Part shown: positions 1 through 10,191 of the stretch, in pieces
Numbering within the stretch: the first letter of the stretch is position 1
Layout of the letters: each line of letters begins with the position of its first letter
Assembly: GCA_902555535.1 (NCBI GenBank)
Contig: CACDTB010000004.1
Location: forward strand, 1-56,670
Direction of reading: 5' to 3'
Source: an uncultured Pelagibacteraceae bacterium
GTDB lineage: Bacteria > Pseudomonadota > Alphaproteobacteria > Pelagibacterales > Pelagibacteraceae
DNA: 56,670 bases
The notes under the pieces: model-generated
The model's input: the letters and a program-made list of their open reading frames with translations, nothing else
Told to the model about the DNA's origin: nothing
Databases searched by the model: none
Position numbers and translations under genes: made by a program

Positions 1-545
1 TTTTTATATAAATCCAAATTCAGTCTATCTGTACATGTTGAACATTCTGCATACTCAAAATCTGTATCATTAAATAAAGAAAATTTTTTTTCATTGAAAT
101 AATCTTCATAACTATTTTCTATCATATGAAAAATTTCATGATGGATCATTCTTTCAAAATATTTTTCATTAAAATTTATATCTAATATTAAAGTTCTATT
201 TTTATTATCCGGTATTCCACCGGTATTTATATTTGAAACAAATAAGCCTTCGCAAAATACTATATATTTTAAATCTATTTTCTTAAGGAATGTAGAATTG
301 TATCTGTCGATATTCTTTTCAACTGTTGAAAATTTTCCATCTAAATTTTTTTGGTTTGTTTTATTACAGGTAATATTGTCATCTACCCCTATTTTAAAAT
401 CTCCCTTTGCATTTAAATAACGGATGTTGTTTTTGTTTTCTAATTTATAAATTTCTAGGTTAGGAATTTTTAAAAGGTTATATATTTCATCTGCATTTGT
501 ACCAGAAATGTAAAAACTAAGGATGAATATTATAAAAAATCTCAT
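1..545 (-). CDS. Partial secreted protein with HExxH metallopeptidase-like motif (C-terminus beyond window)
   Basis: Read by hand from the reverse strand: ATG at 545, MRFFIIFILSFYISGTNADEIYNLLK... (signal peptide-like), open to the window edge; contains ...FERMIHHEIFHMIENSYEDYF... (HEIFH = HExxH). Absent from the ORF track because truncated. Confidence 0.7.
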   Translation of the reverse strand, partial: MRFFIIFILSFYISGTNADEIYNLLKIPNLEIYKLENKNNIRYLNAKGDFKIGVDDNITCNKTNQKNLDGKFSTVEKNIDRYNSTFLKKIDLKYIVFCEGLFVSNINTGGIPDNKNRTLILDINFNEKYFERMIHHEIFHMIENSYEDYFNEKKFSLFNDTDFEYAECSTCTDRLNLDLYK

Positions 546-598
546 TAATTAATTATAGACGAATTAGACAAGATAATATTATCTTAGATTTTTACAAA

Positions 599-1558
599 AT
601 GAAAAAAGAAAGAAATAAAAATCCTATTCAACCAGTAAGTGGAACAAAAGTTCCAAGGTATGCAGGCCCTAACACATTCGCAAGACTTCCAGAATTAAGA
701 GATGTTGAAAGTTGCGATGTTGCAATTGTTGGTGTTCCTTTTGATAGTGGAACAAGTTACAGACCTGGCGCAAGATTTGGTCCTCAAAGTATTAGACAAG
801 CCTCAAGACATCTAAGAACAAATTATCATCCAAATTATGATGTTGAGCCATTTAAAGTGCAACAAGTTGCAGATGCAGGAGATATTGCATGTAATCCATT
901 TAATATTGATGAAGCGATCAAACAAATTGAAGTTGGAGCAACAGATTTATTAAATAAAGTAGGTGGAATAATTAGTTTAGGTGGCGATCACACAATTGCA
1001 GTTCCACTACTCAGGGCGGTAAATAAAAAAAACAATGGTCCAGTTTCTTTAGTTCATTTTGATGCACACTTAGATACATGGGATACTTATTTTGGAGCTC
1101 CATACACTCATGGTACTCCATTTAGAAGAGCACGAGAGGAAAATTTGTTTTTAGATGATGCCTCAATGCATGTTGGGATAAGAGGACCTTTATATAGTAG
1201 AGAAGACATTAAAAATGATGAAAGTTTTGGTTTTAAAATTATTCACTGTGATGAATTTCAAACCGAGGGAACAGATAAAATTGCAGAAAGAATTAGAAAA
1301 AGAGTAGGAGATAATGCATTATATTTATCAATTGATATAGACGTATTAGATCCAGCATTTGCACCTGGAACTGGAACTCCAGAAATTGCAGGAATGACAA
1401 CTAGAGAAATTGTGAATGTAATAAGAGGTTTGTCTGGATTGAATTTAATCTCAGCTGATGTTGTTGAAGTTGCTCCTGCGTACGATCATGCAGAGGTGAC
1501 TTCACTTGCAGCAGCTACCATCGTCTTCGAGCTAACAAATTTATTTGCAAAATCGTAA
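599..1558 (+). CDS. speB: Agmatinase / guanidinobutyrase-type ureohydrolase
   Basis: Ureohydrolase motifs GGDHTI, HFDAHLDTWD, SIDIDVLDPAFAPGTGTPE; substrate not certain. Confidence 0.8.
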   Translation: MKKERNKNPIQPVSGTKVPRYAGPNTFARLPELRDVESCDVAIVGVPFDSGTSYRPGARFGPQSIRQASRHLRTNYHPNYDVEPFKVQQVADAGDIACNPFNIDEAIKQIEVGATDLLNKVGGIISLGGDHTIAVPLLRAVNKKNNGPVSLVHFDAHLDTWDTYFGAPYTHGTPFRRAREENLFLDDASMHVGIRGPLYSREDIKNDESFGFKIIHCDEFQTEGTDKIAERIRKRVGDNALYLSIDIDVLDPAFAPGTGTPEIAGMTTREIVNVIRGLSGLNLISADVVEVAPAYDHAEVTSLAAATIVFELTNLFAKS

Positions 1559-1578
1559 AGAAAGGATAGTTTGCAAAC

Positions 1579-3012
1579 ATGATTGAGAAGAAAAATTTTT
1601 ATATTAATGGTTCATGGGTTATACCAAAAAATAAAAAAGAAATTCAAGTAATAAATCCTGCAAGTGAAAAAAGTTGTGCTGTAATTTCTTTAGGGGGTAA
1701 AGAAGATATACATGATGCTGTAATTGCAGCAAAGGAAGCATTTAAATCTTGGGGATTTACATCAAAAGAAGAAAGAGTTGGTTATCTAGAAAAATTATAT
1801 GAATTATATAAAAAAAGATGGAATGATATTGCTGAAGCAATTACACTTGAAATGGGAGCACCAAAAGACTTTTCATCAAAACTTCAAACTGGAACAGGAG
1901 CAAGTCACATTAAATCTTTTATTCGTTATTTAAAAAATTTCGAGTTTGAAAAAGTTTTAGGAGATCATGCTAAAAATCAAAGAATCCTATATGAGCCTAA
2001 AGGAGTTTGTGCATTAATTACTCCTTGGAATTGGCCAATAAACCAAGTTTGTTTAAAAGTAATTCCAGCATTAGCTGCAGGATGTACTATGGTTTTAAAA
2101 CCATCTGAACTTGCGCCTTTATCCGCAACTATTATTGCAGAACTAATTGATGAAGCAAAGTTTCCAAAAGGTGTATTTAACTTAGTAAATGGCGACGGTG
2201 CAATTACAGGAGATGCTTTAACAAGCCATCCAGATGTAAATATGATTTCATTTACTGGATCAACAAGAGCAGGTGCTTTAATTTCTCAAAATGCAGCTAA
2301 AGATTTTAAACGTGTAAGTTTAGAATTGGGTGGCAAAGGAGCAAACATAATCTTTAAAGATGCAGATCCTGAAGCAATTGAAAGAGGTGCGTTAAGATGT
2401 TTTAGAAATTCTGGACAATCTTGTAATGCTCCAACAAGAATGTTAGTTGAAAAATCAATGTATAATGAGGCAATTGAAAGACTTAAAAAATATACAAACG
2501 AATTTCAGGTGGGTGATCCAAATAAAGAAGGAGATCATATTGGTCCTGTAATTTCAGAAACACAATTTAATAAAATCCAAGATTTAATTCAAAAAGGGAT
2601 AGACGAAGGTGCAAAATTAGTTGCAGGAGGCACTGGTAAACCTGAAGGATTAAATGATGGGTATTACGTAAAACCAACTGTATTTGCTGAAGTAAATAAT
2701 AATATGGATATTGCAAGAACTGAAATTTTTGGTCCAGTTTTATCAGTAATTCCTTTTGAAACAGAGGAAGAGGCAATTCAAATTGCAAATGATACTGATT
2801 ATGGACTAACTAATTATATTCAAACCCAAGATAAAGAAAAAGTTCAAAGAGTTGCAAGAAAACTAAGATCTGGAATGGTTGATGTAAATGGCGCTGGTAT
2901 TGCTGTAGATGCTCCATTTGGTGGATACAAACATTCTGGTATTGGCAGGGAAGCAGGAAAAGAGGGGCTAACTGAATTTTTAGAAGTTAAATCTGTAGGC
3001 GGTTGGAATTAA
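1579..3012 (+). CDS. NAD(P)-dependent aldehyde dehydrogenase
   Basis: PWNWP, SFTGSTRAG, LELGGKGANII, GQSCNAPTR (catalytic Cys), EIFGPVLS motifs. Confidence 0.9.
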   Translation: MIEKKNFYINGSWVIPKNKKEIQVINPASEKSCAVISLGGKEDIHDAVIAAKEAFKSWGFTSKEERVGYLEKLYELYKKRWNDIAEAITLEMGAPKDFSSKLQTGTGASHIKSFIRYLKNFEFEKVLGDHAKNQRILYEPKGVCALITPWNWPINQVCLKVIPALAAGCTMVLKPSELAPLSATIIAELIDEAKFPKGVFNLVNGDGAITGDALTSHPDVNMISFTGSTRAGALISQNAAKDFKRVSLELGGKGANIIFKDADPEAIERGALRCFRNSGQSCNAPTRMLVEKSMYNEAIERLKKYTNEFQVGDPNKEGDHIGPVISETQFNKIQDLIQKGIDEGAKLVAGGTGKPEGLNDGYYVKPTVFAEVNNNMDIARTEIFGPVLSVIPFETEEEAIQIANDTDYGLTNYIQTQDKEKVQRVARKLRSGMVDVNGAGIAVDAPFGGYKHSGIGREAGKEGLTEFLEVKSVGGWN

Positions 3013-4187
3013 TTAATAGATTTATTTTTTATACCCTCCAAAAACTTTAGGCATTTTTTAATTTCATTTAATTCAATAAACTCATCTATCTTGTGCGCTT
3101 GTTCAATTGAGCCTGGACCGCATACAACAGTACTAATGCCAACTTCTTGAAATAATCCAGCCTCAGTGCCAAACGAAACTACTTCTCTAGAATTATCTCC
3201 AGTAATACTTGATACAAATTCACAGGCTTCAGATTTATCTAATCTGTTAAAACCTACCACTTCTCCAATTACTTCTTTTTTTATAAAGGAGTCTAAAAAC
3301 ACTTTTTTCATATCTGGTAGTAATTTTTCATTTACAAATTTATCTATTTCATTTGTAACAAAATCTGCATCAGCTTTAATAACGGGTCTGGTTTCCCAAT
3401 CCACACTACATTTGTCCGCAATAACATTATGAGCTATTCCACCTCTAATTCCACCTATAGATAAAGTTGAATGTGGGGGATCAAAGATACAATCTTTAGG
3501 ACCTCTTTTTTTTAATTCTTCTCTTATTTCTAAAAGTTTATTCACATATCTTGATGCATATTCTACTGCACTTACCCCTAAATGAGGTTTAGAACTATGT
3601 CCGGCAAGCCCCCCAAAATGAATTGTGTATTCATTCATGCCTTTATGGGCATCTATAATTTTCATTTTAGTTGGTTCACCAATTATACAAATTCCATTTT
3701 TAATATTTCTTTTTTTTAATTCTTTAATTAATAAAGGAGCTCCAATACATGCTGTTTCCTCATCAAATGTATAACAAAAATGTAAGTCTCTATCTAAATT
3801 ACTTTCTTTAAAGATATGGGCATAAGCAAGAGTACAGGCTATAAAACCTTTCATATCACAAGAGCCTCTTCCATATAATTTATTATTTTTAATTGTTGCT
3901 ACAAATGGGTCACTACTCCAACCTTTAGAAACAGGCACTACATCAGTATGACCTGATAAAATAATTGGTTTTTTTCCGTTTTGATTTTTGGCTTTTAAAG
4001 TTCCAAAAAGATTTACTCTTGTTTTATTCTCGTCATAAACTTTGAAAGTATCTATTCCAATTTCATTTAAAATATTTTCACAATAATCAATTAAATTACT
4101 GTTATCCTGTCCTGAAATTGTTTTAAATCCAATTAAGTCAGTTAAAATCTTGATTGATTTTTCATATAAAGTGTTATCTATACTCAT
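3009..4187 (-). CDS. argE: Acetylornithine deacetylase (M20 family)
   Basis: M20 metallopeptidase motifs LSGHTDVVP, YGRGSCDMKGF, DEETACIGA; start MSIDNTLYEKS. Confidence 0.8.
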   Translation of the reverse strand: MSIDNTLYEKSIKILTDLIGFKTISGQDNSNLIDYCENILNEIGIDTFKVYDENKTRVNLFGTLKAKNQNGKKPIILSGHTDVVPVSKGWSSDPFVATIKNNKLYGRGSCDMKGFIACTLAYAHIFKESNLDRDLHFCYTFDEETACIGAPLLIKELKKRNIKNGICIIGEPTKMKIIDAHKGMNEYTIHFGGLAGHSSKPHLGVSAVEYASRYVNKLLEIREELKKRGPKDCIFDPPHSTLSIGGIRGGIAHNVIADKCSVDWETRPVIKADADFVTNEIDKFVNEKLLPDMKKVFLDSFIKKEVIGEVVGFNRLDKSEACEFVSSITGDNSREVVSFGTEAGLFQEVGISTVVCGPGSIEQAHKIDEFIELNEIKKCLKFLEGIKNKSIN

Positions 4188-4211
4188 AAACTTAAAACAC
4201 TATATTATATT

Positions 4212-4556
4212 ATGATTAAAGAGCAAATTACCTATGACATTTTTGACAAAGTAGATATTAGAGTTGGTACTGTAATTTCTGTTAAAAAAAATGAAAAAGC
4301 GAGAAAACCATCATTAGTAATTGAGGTTGATTTTGGGAATGAAATTGGGATTAAACAATCATCAGCACAAATTACTCATTATTATAATGAGGACAATTTA
4401 AAGGGAAAACAAGTGATTGCTGTTTGTAATTTTCCTGAAAAAAATATTGCTGGAATAGTTTCTCAAGTATTAGTTTTAGGGGCAATCGATGCTGAGGGTA
4501 AAGTCACATTAGTTCATCCTTCTAAGAATGCAGTAAATGGGTTACCAATTGCTTAA
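4212..4556 (+). CDS. csaA: CsaA-like tRNA-binding domain protein
   Basis: FDKVDIRVGTVISV...KPSLVIEVDFG...KQSSAQIT...VCNFPEKNIAG: characteristic short tRNA-binding-domain (CsaA) sequence. Confidence 0.85.
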   Translation: MIKEQITYDIFDKVDIRVGTVISVKKNEKARKPSLVIEVDFGNEIGIKQSSAQITHYYNEDNLKGKQVIAVCNFPEKNIAGIVSQVLVLGAIDAEGKVTLVHPSKNAVNGLPIA

Positions 4557-4558
4557 CA

Positions 4559-5152
4559 ATGCATCCTGAAATTCTTTCTATAGCTTTATTTGGGATTGTT
4601 GCAGCATTTACACCTGGACCAAATAACTTTGTTGCATTTTATTCTGGTTTTAATTTTGGCATTATTAGAACACTCCCACACATAATTGGTGTAACCTTAG
4701 GATTTCCATTTTTGTTATTATGCTTAGCTTTAGGTTTGATAAATATTTTTAAACTTTACCCTTTGATTCAAGAAATTTTAAAGTATTTAGGAACCTTATT
4801 TTTAATTTATTTAGCATACAAAATTTCATTTTCAGACTCTTCCAGCAATGAAAATAAAAATAAAAATCCAATTAAATTTTATGAAACATTTATTTTTCAG
4901 TTTTTAAATCCAAAAGGTGTTATTGCATCCATAATTCTTGTATCCACTTATATTAATCCAGGAGAAACTTTTGTAAGTTATACGACTCAAATTATCATTA
5001 TGGCCTTAGTAGTTTCAGTTACGAGTATAACTCTGTGGACATTTTTAGGTAAATTTTTCAGGAAATTTGCGACAAATCAGAAATTTATTAATTACTTTAA
5101 TTATGCTATGTCACTGCTGCTTTTAACAAGCATAGTAACTTTTTATTTATAA
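4559..5152 (+). CDS. LysE/RhtB family amino acid exporter
   Basis: N-terminal AFTPGPNN motif, multiple hydrophobic helices, ~197 aa. Confidence 0.85.
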   Translation: MHPEILSIALFGIVAAFTPGPNNFVAFYSGFNFGIIRTLPHIIGVTLGFPFLLLCLALGLINIFKLYPLIQEILKYLGTLFLIYLAYKISFSDSSSNENKNKNPIKFYETFIFQFLNPKGVIASIILVSTYINPGETFVSYTTQIIIMALVVSVTSITLWTFLGKFFRKFATNQKFINYFNYAMSLLLLTSIVTFYL

Positions 5153-5155
5153 AAA

Positions 5156-7825
5156 ATGACACCAGGAAACAAAAATTCATATAACTCACTTAAAAGTATT
5201 ACTATAAACAACAAAAATTATAAATATTTCTCATTAAATGAAGCAGAAAAAAATGGACTAGATGGGATCAACAAACTTCCAAAATCTCTAAAAGTTTTAT
5301 TAGAAAATTTATTAAGATACGAAGATGATTTGAGTGTTACTAAATCACAAATAGAAGAAATTAAAAACTGGCTAGATAAAAAAAAATCAAAATATGAAAT
5401 TGCCTATAGACCAGCTAGAGTTTTGCTTCAAGATTACACAGGAATACCTGCGGTTGTAGATTTAGCCGCAATGAGAGAGGCAGTAAAAGAAAAAAATAAA
5501 GATCCAAATATAATTAATCCCTTGTCAGCAGTTGATCTTGTTATTGATCACTCAGTACAGGTTGATGAGTCTGCAGAAGCAAGCTCTTTTAAAAAAAATG
5601 TGGATATAGAGTTTAATAGAAATGGAGAAAGATATTCATTTCTAAAGTGGGGACAACAAGCATTTGATAATTTTAGAATAGTTCCTCCAGGAACAGGTAT
5701 ATGTCATCAAGTTAATTTAGAATACTTATCAAAAGTTGTTTGGTCAGAAGAATTTAAAGGTGAAAAATATATTTTTCCTGACACATTAGTTGGCACAGAT
5801 AGTCATACAACAATGGTAAATGGATTATCGGTGTTAGGCTGGGGTGTAGGCGGAATTGAAGCTGAAGCAGGAATGTTAGGTCAGCCAATATCAATGCTTA
5901 TTCCAGAAGTAATAGGTTTTGAAGTAAAAAATAAAATGCCAGAGGGAACAACTGCAACAGATTTAGTTTTAACAGTAGTTAAAATGTTAAGAGATAAAGG
6001 AGTTGTGGGCAAATTTGTAGAATTTTATGGAGAAGGATTAAAAAATTTAACTCTTGCTGATAGAGCTACAATTGCAAATATGGCTCCAGAGTATGGTGCA
6101 ACATGTGGCTTCTTCCCAATTGATGAGGAGACATTAAAATATTTAAAGTTTTCAGGCAGAGATCAACAAACTGTGAACATTGTAGAGGCTTATGCAAAAG
6201 AACAAGGTCTTTGGGCAAGCAATGAAATAGAGTTTACTGATATTATTTCTTTAGATATGTCTACTATCGTACCAACAATTTCAGGTCCAAAAAGACCTCA
6301 AGATAAAGTTTTGTTAACAGATGCAGCAAGTTCATTTAATAAAATATTGCAAGATGTAATAAATAAAAATGATAAATCTGTTTCAAAAGTTTTGAATACA
6401 GAATATGAAATAAGTCATGGTTCTATTTTGATTGCAGCAATTACTTCATGCACAAATACTTCAAACCCAAATGTTTTAATTGGAGCAGGATTGCTTGCAA
6501 AGAAAGCTGTGGAATTAGGTTTAGAGGTAAAACCTTGGGTTAAAACTTCTTTAGCTCCAGGTTCGCAAGTTGTAACTGATTATTTAGAAAAGGCAGGATT
6601 AAATATCTATTTGGATATTTTAGGATTTAATTTAGTTGGTTATGGCTGTACTACATGTATTGGTAATTCAGGACCATTATCAGAAAACATTGTTGAGGCC
6701 ATTGAAAAAAACAATATTTATGCTGTCTCAGTATTATCAGGTAACAGAAACTTTGAGGGAAGAATTTCTCCACACATTAAGGCAAACTATCTGGCTTCAC
6801 CCCCTCTTGTTGTTGCTTATGCAATTGCAGGACATATGCATTTTGATTTTTATAAAGATCCATTAGGCAAAGATCAAAAAGGTAAAGATGTTTTTTTAAA
6901 AGATATTTGGCCAACTAATAAAGAAATAGAGGACACTTTAAAACAATCTCTAAACGCAGAAATGTTTATTAATAGATATTCAAATGTTTCTGAAGGTCCT
7001 ATCCAATGGCAGAAAATTAAAACTGAAAGTAGCAGTATTTACAACTGGGATGAGGCATCAACTTATGTAAAAAAACCACCTTTCTTTGAATCTTTGCCAG
7101 ATGAGCCAGAAGGGTTTAAACAAATAAAAGATGCAAGACCATTATTAATCTTAGGTGATATGGTTACTACTGATCATATATCACCAGCTGGAAGTATTCA
7201 AAAAAATAGTCCAACAGGAGAATATTTTATGAAACATCAGATTTTACCAAAAGATTATAATTCATATGGTTCAAGAAGGGGAAATCACGAAGTAATGATG
7301 AGAGGTACATTTGCAAATATTAGAATAAGAAACGAAATGGCTCCAGGCACTGAAGGAGGATTTACAAAATTATATCCTGAAGAAAAAGTTCTTCCAATTT
7401 ATGATGCTGTTGTGGAGTACAAAAAAAGAGGAACCGATTTAGTTGTTATAGGAGGAAAAGAATATGGAACTGGTTCCTCAAGGGATTGGGCAGCAAAGGG
7501 TACAAAATTACTTGGTGTTAAAGCTGTCATAGCAGAAAGTTTTGAGAGAATTCATAGATCCAATCTAATAGGAATGGGAATATTGCCGTTACAATTTGTT
7601 AATGATTTAAATAGAAAAAATTTGAAGTTAAAAGGATCTGAATTAATTAGTATAATTGATATAGAAAAAGGCATCAATCCTTTGGAAGAAATTGTGCTAG
7701 AAATCAAATACACCTCAGGAGAAATAAAAAAAGTTAAAACTTTGTGCAGAATTGATACAAAAAATGAATTAGAGTATTATAAAAATGGAGGAATACTCCA
7801 ATATGTATTAAGGAATATGATATAG
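5156..7825 (+). CDS. acnA: Aconitate hydratase
   Basis: 889 aa; DTLVGTDSHTTMVNGL, ITSCTNTSNP, GCTTCIGNSGPL, YGTGSSRDWAAKG motifs. Confidence 0.97.
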   Translation: MTPGNKNSYNSLKSITINNKNYKYFSLNEAEKNGLDGINKLPKSLKVLLENLLRYEDDLSVTKSQIEEIKNWLDKKKSKYEIAYRPARVLLQDYTGIPAVVDLAAMREAVKEKNKDPNIINPLSAVDLVIDHSVQVDESAEASSFKKNVDIEFNRNGERYSFLKWGQQAFDNFRIVPPGTGICHQVNLEYLSKVVWSEEFKGEKYIFPDTLVGTDSHTTMVNGLSVLGWGVGGIEAEAGMLGQPISMLIPEVIGFEVKNKMPEGTTATDLVLTVVKMLRDKGVVGKFVEFYGEGLKNLTLADRATIANMAPEYGATCGFFPIDEETLKYLKFSGRDQQTVNIVEAYAKEQGLWASNEIEFTDIISLDMSTIVPTISGPKRPQDKVLLTDAASSFNKILQDVINKNDKSVSKVLNTEYEISHGSILIAAITSCTNTSNPNVLIGAGLLAKKAVELGLEVKPWVKTSLAPGSQVVTDYLEKAGLNIYLDILGFNLVGYGCTTCIGNSGPLSENIVEAIEKNNIYAVSVLSGNRNFEGRISPHIKANYLASPPLVVAYAIAGHMHFDFYKDPLGKDQKGKDVFLKDIWPTNKEIEDTLKQSLNAEMFINRYSNVSEGPIQWQKIKTESSSIYNWDEASTYVKKPPFFESLPDEPEGFKQIKDARPLLILGDMVTTDHISPAGSIQKNSPTGEYFMKHQILPKDYNSYGSRRGNHEVMMRGTFANIRIRNEMAPGTEGGFTKLYPEEKVLPIYDAVVEYKKRGTDLVVIGGKEYGTGSSRDWAAKGTKLLGVKAVIAESFERIHRSNLIGMGILPLQFVNDLNRKNLKLKGSELISIIDIEKGINPLEEIVLEIKYTSGEIKKVKTLCRIDTKNELEYYKNGGILQYVLRNMI

Positions 7826-7827
7826 AC

Positions 7828-8469
7828 ATGGAAGAATTTTCAACTATCAATACAATTAATAGACAAGAAAAAATAAAGAATTTTTTTATAAATAATAAAA
7901 ATAAAATAATTTTTGGAGTAATTATTTTAATTTTAATTTTGATTGGTGTTTATAGTTATGACCAACATATTAAAAATAAACAAAGAGAAATATCAGATAA
8001 TTTTAACTCAATAACTATAGATTATAATAAAGATAATAAAGAGTTTACTGCAAACAAATTAATTGAAATAGTAAATAAAAAAAATCCTACTTATTCTCCA
8101 CTGTCACTTTATTTTATAATTGATAATAACTTAGTAACTGATCAAAAAGTGATTAATTCTTTATTTGATATTTTAATTGAAAAGACACCATTAGATGAAG
8201 AAATAAAAAATTTAATAATATACAAAAAAGCATTATTTAATTCAGATCAAATACAAGAAGTAGATCTTTTAAATGTGTTAAATCCACTAATTAATTCAAA
8301 AAGTGTTTGGAAGTCACATGCTCTTTATTTAATGGCTGAGTATTTTTATTCAGGAGATCAAAAAGAAAAAGCCAAAGAGTTCTTTAATCAAATTATTAGT
8401 CTAGAAAATCCAAACTCAGACATTAGACTTCAAGCAGAAAAAAGATTGAATAGAGATCTGAGTGAATAA
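7828..8469 (+). CDS. YfgM-like single-TM tetratricopeptide-type protein (ancillary to BamB/Sec)
   Basis: N-terminal cytoplasmic segment + one TM + periplasmic helical repeat region, immediately upstream of bamB-like gene. Confidence 0.55.
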   Translation: MEEFSTINTINRQEKIKNFFINNKNKIIFGVIILILILIGVYSYDQHIKNKQREISDNFNSITIDYNKDNKEFTANKLIEIVNKKNPTYSPLSLYFIIDNNLVTDQKVINSLFDILIEKTPLDEEIKNLIIYKKALFNSDQIQEVDLLNVLNPLINSKSVWKSHALYLMAEYFYSGDQKEKAKEFFNQIISLENPNSDIRLQAEKRLNRDLSE

Positions 8470-9757
8470 GCTTGTTGTTCTATTAATTGCTTTATTTTTT
8501 CTTAATAACTGTTCTTTTAATGAAAATTCTAATATTTGGAATGATCAAAATGAAATAAAAGAAACCGATAATACTAAAAAAATATTTGAAGAAGATAAAA
8601 AAATTGTTTCAGAATTTAATCAAGGTATTAAGTTAGACCTCTCAACAATTAAAGATACTCCAAAAAATTTTAATAATTTGAATAATTCTGGATCTCAAAT
8701 ATATAGTGGAGATTTAAACAAAATTGGAAATTATAAATTTTCAAAATGGGAAGATGATAAATTTGTTAATTTTAAACCTATCTTTTTGTCTGATGGTATT
8801 ATTTTTTTTGATAAAAAAGGTACAATTATTAGATATGATACAAATCAAAAAGTTATCTGGAAAAAAAACCATTACTCAAAATCTGAAAAAAAGTTACAAC
8901 CTAAATTGAATTTTCTGCTAGATGAAGAAAACTTATTGATAATAGATAATATTGCAAAATACTATTCCATTAATATTAAGACAGGGGAATTAAATTGGTC
9001 AAAAATTAATAATTATTCTTTCAATTCAGAAATAAAAAAATTTAAAGATAAAGCTTTTGCAGTTGATTATAAGAACACACTTAGATGTTTTAATATTAAA
9101 GATGGATCAGAATGTTGGAATTTGCAAACTGAAGACTCTTTTACGATTTCAAATGCAAAATACTCTTTAATAATAATTGAAAATAATGTCATTTTTAGTA
9201 ATTCAATTGGAGATATTACTGCAGTTGATAATGATTCAGGTTTAATTTCTTGGCAACTACCAACACAAAGTAGCAGTATAATTGAAGAAACGTATAAATT
9301 TAAAATTTCTAAATTAGTCTCTGATGGTAGAACAATTTTTTTTTCAAACAATAAAAATCAATTTTACGCAGTTGACTTGAAAACAGGAACGGTTAATTGG
9401 ATTAATGAAATTAATTCAAACATTACACCAGTTATATTAGGAAATTTAATTTTAACTATTTCTAATGATGGTTTTTTATTTGTAGTTGAAAAAAACACAG
9501 GAAATATTATTCGTATAACAGATTTGTATATAAATTATAAAGACAAAAAAAGAAAAAATATAAAACCACAGGGATTTGTAATAGGAAATAAAAAATTATA
9601 TTTAACAAATTCTGACGGCAAGATAATAGTTGCTGATCTTAATCTTGGACAAGTATTACATATAGAAAAAGTTTCTGCTAGTTCTGTCTCCGAACCATAT
9701 ATATTTAATAATCACTTATTTATAGTAAGAAATGGATCAGTAATACAATACAATTAA
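8462..9757 (+). CDS. bamB: BamB-like PQQ/WD beta-propeller lipoprotein
   Basis: GTG start; lipobox-like FFLNNCS; repeated propeller blades (VIWKKNH, LNWSKINN, SGLISWQLP, GTVNWINE). Confidence 0.7.
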   Translation: MNKLVVLLIALFFLNNCSFNENSNIWNDQNEIKETDNTKKIFEEDKKIVSEFNQGIKLDLSTIKDTPKNFNNLNNSGSQIYSGDLNKIGNYKFSKWEDDKFVNFKPIFLSDGIIFFDKKGTIIRYDTNQKVIWKKNHYSKSEKKLQPKLNFLLDEENLLIIDNIAKYYSINIKTGELNWSKINNYSFNSEIKKFKDKAFAVDYKNTLRCFNIKDGSECWNLQTEDSFTISNAKYSLIIIENNVIFSNSIGDITAVDNDSGLISWQLPTQSSSIIEETYKFKISKLVSDGRTIFFSNNKNQFYAVDLKTGTVNWINEINSNITPVILGNLILTISNDGFLFVVEKNTGNIIRITDLYINYKDKKRKNIKPQGFVIGNKKLYLTNSDGKIIVADLNLGQVLHIEKVSASSVSEPYIFNNHLFIVRNGSVIQYN

Positions 9758-9759
9758 AT

Positions 9760-10191
9760 ATGATCTTAAAATTTTTAGAAAAGATCGGAAGAAAAAAAAT
9801 AGTATTAGATAGAGGACCATCCCACCCAAAATATAATGAAGCTAAACCATGGATGAACCGTTACTATGTTCTTATGAGACATCGTCCAAGGTGGTTTCCA
9901 TTCAATATTTTAATTCATGAAATGCTCGCAGATGATCATGGAGAAGGTGTTCATAACCATACATTTCCATATATCACTATCATTTTAAGAGGTGGTTACT
10001 GGGAAACATTAAGTAAAGGAAAATTTTGGAGGCCCCCAGGTTATATTGGATTTAGATCAGCAAATAATTTGCATCGTGTAGATCTTGAGCCGGGAACAAA
10101 ACCATTAACCTTATTTATTTCTGGTCCTTTTGGCTTAAGAAAAGGTCCAAGATCAGAATATGGTATCGATTTTAAAACAAAAAAAAATTAA
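9760..10191 (+). CDS. Cupin-like conserved hypothetical protein
   Basis: HNHTFPYITIILRGGYWE ... RSANNLHRVDLE resembles the two cupin histidine motifs. Confidence 0.5.
   Translation: MILKFLEKIGRKKIVLDRGPSHPKYNEAKPWMNRYYVLMRHRPRWFPFNILIHEMLADDHGEGVHNHTFPYITIILRGGYWETLSKGKFWRPPGYIGFRSANNLHRVDLEPGTKPLTLFISGPFGLRKGPRSEYGIDFKTKKN

Noticed and set aside
9760-10191. Missing der (engA) gene after bamB as a biological anomaly
   Set aside because: Order varies among Alphaproteobacteria and der may lie elsewhere; not testable from this window.
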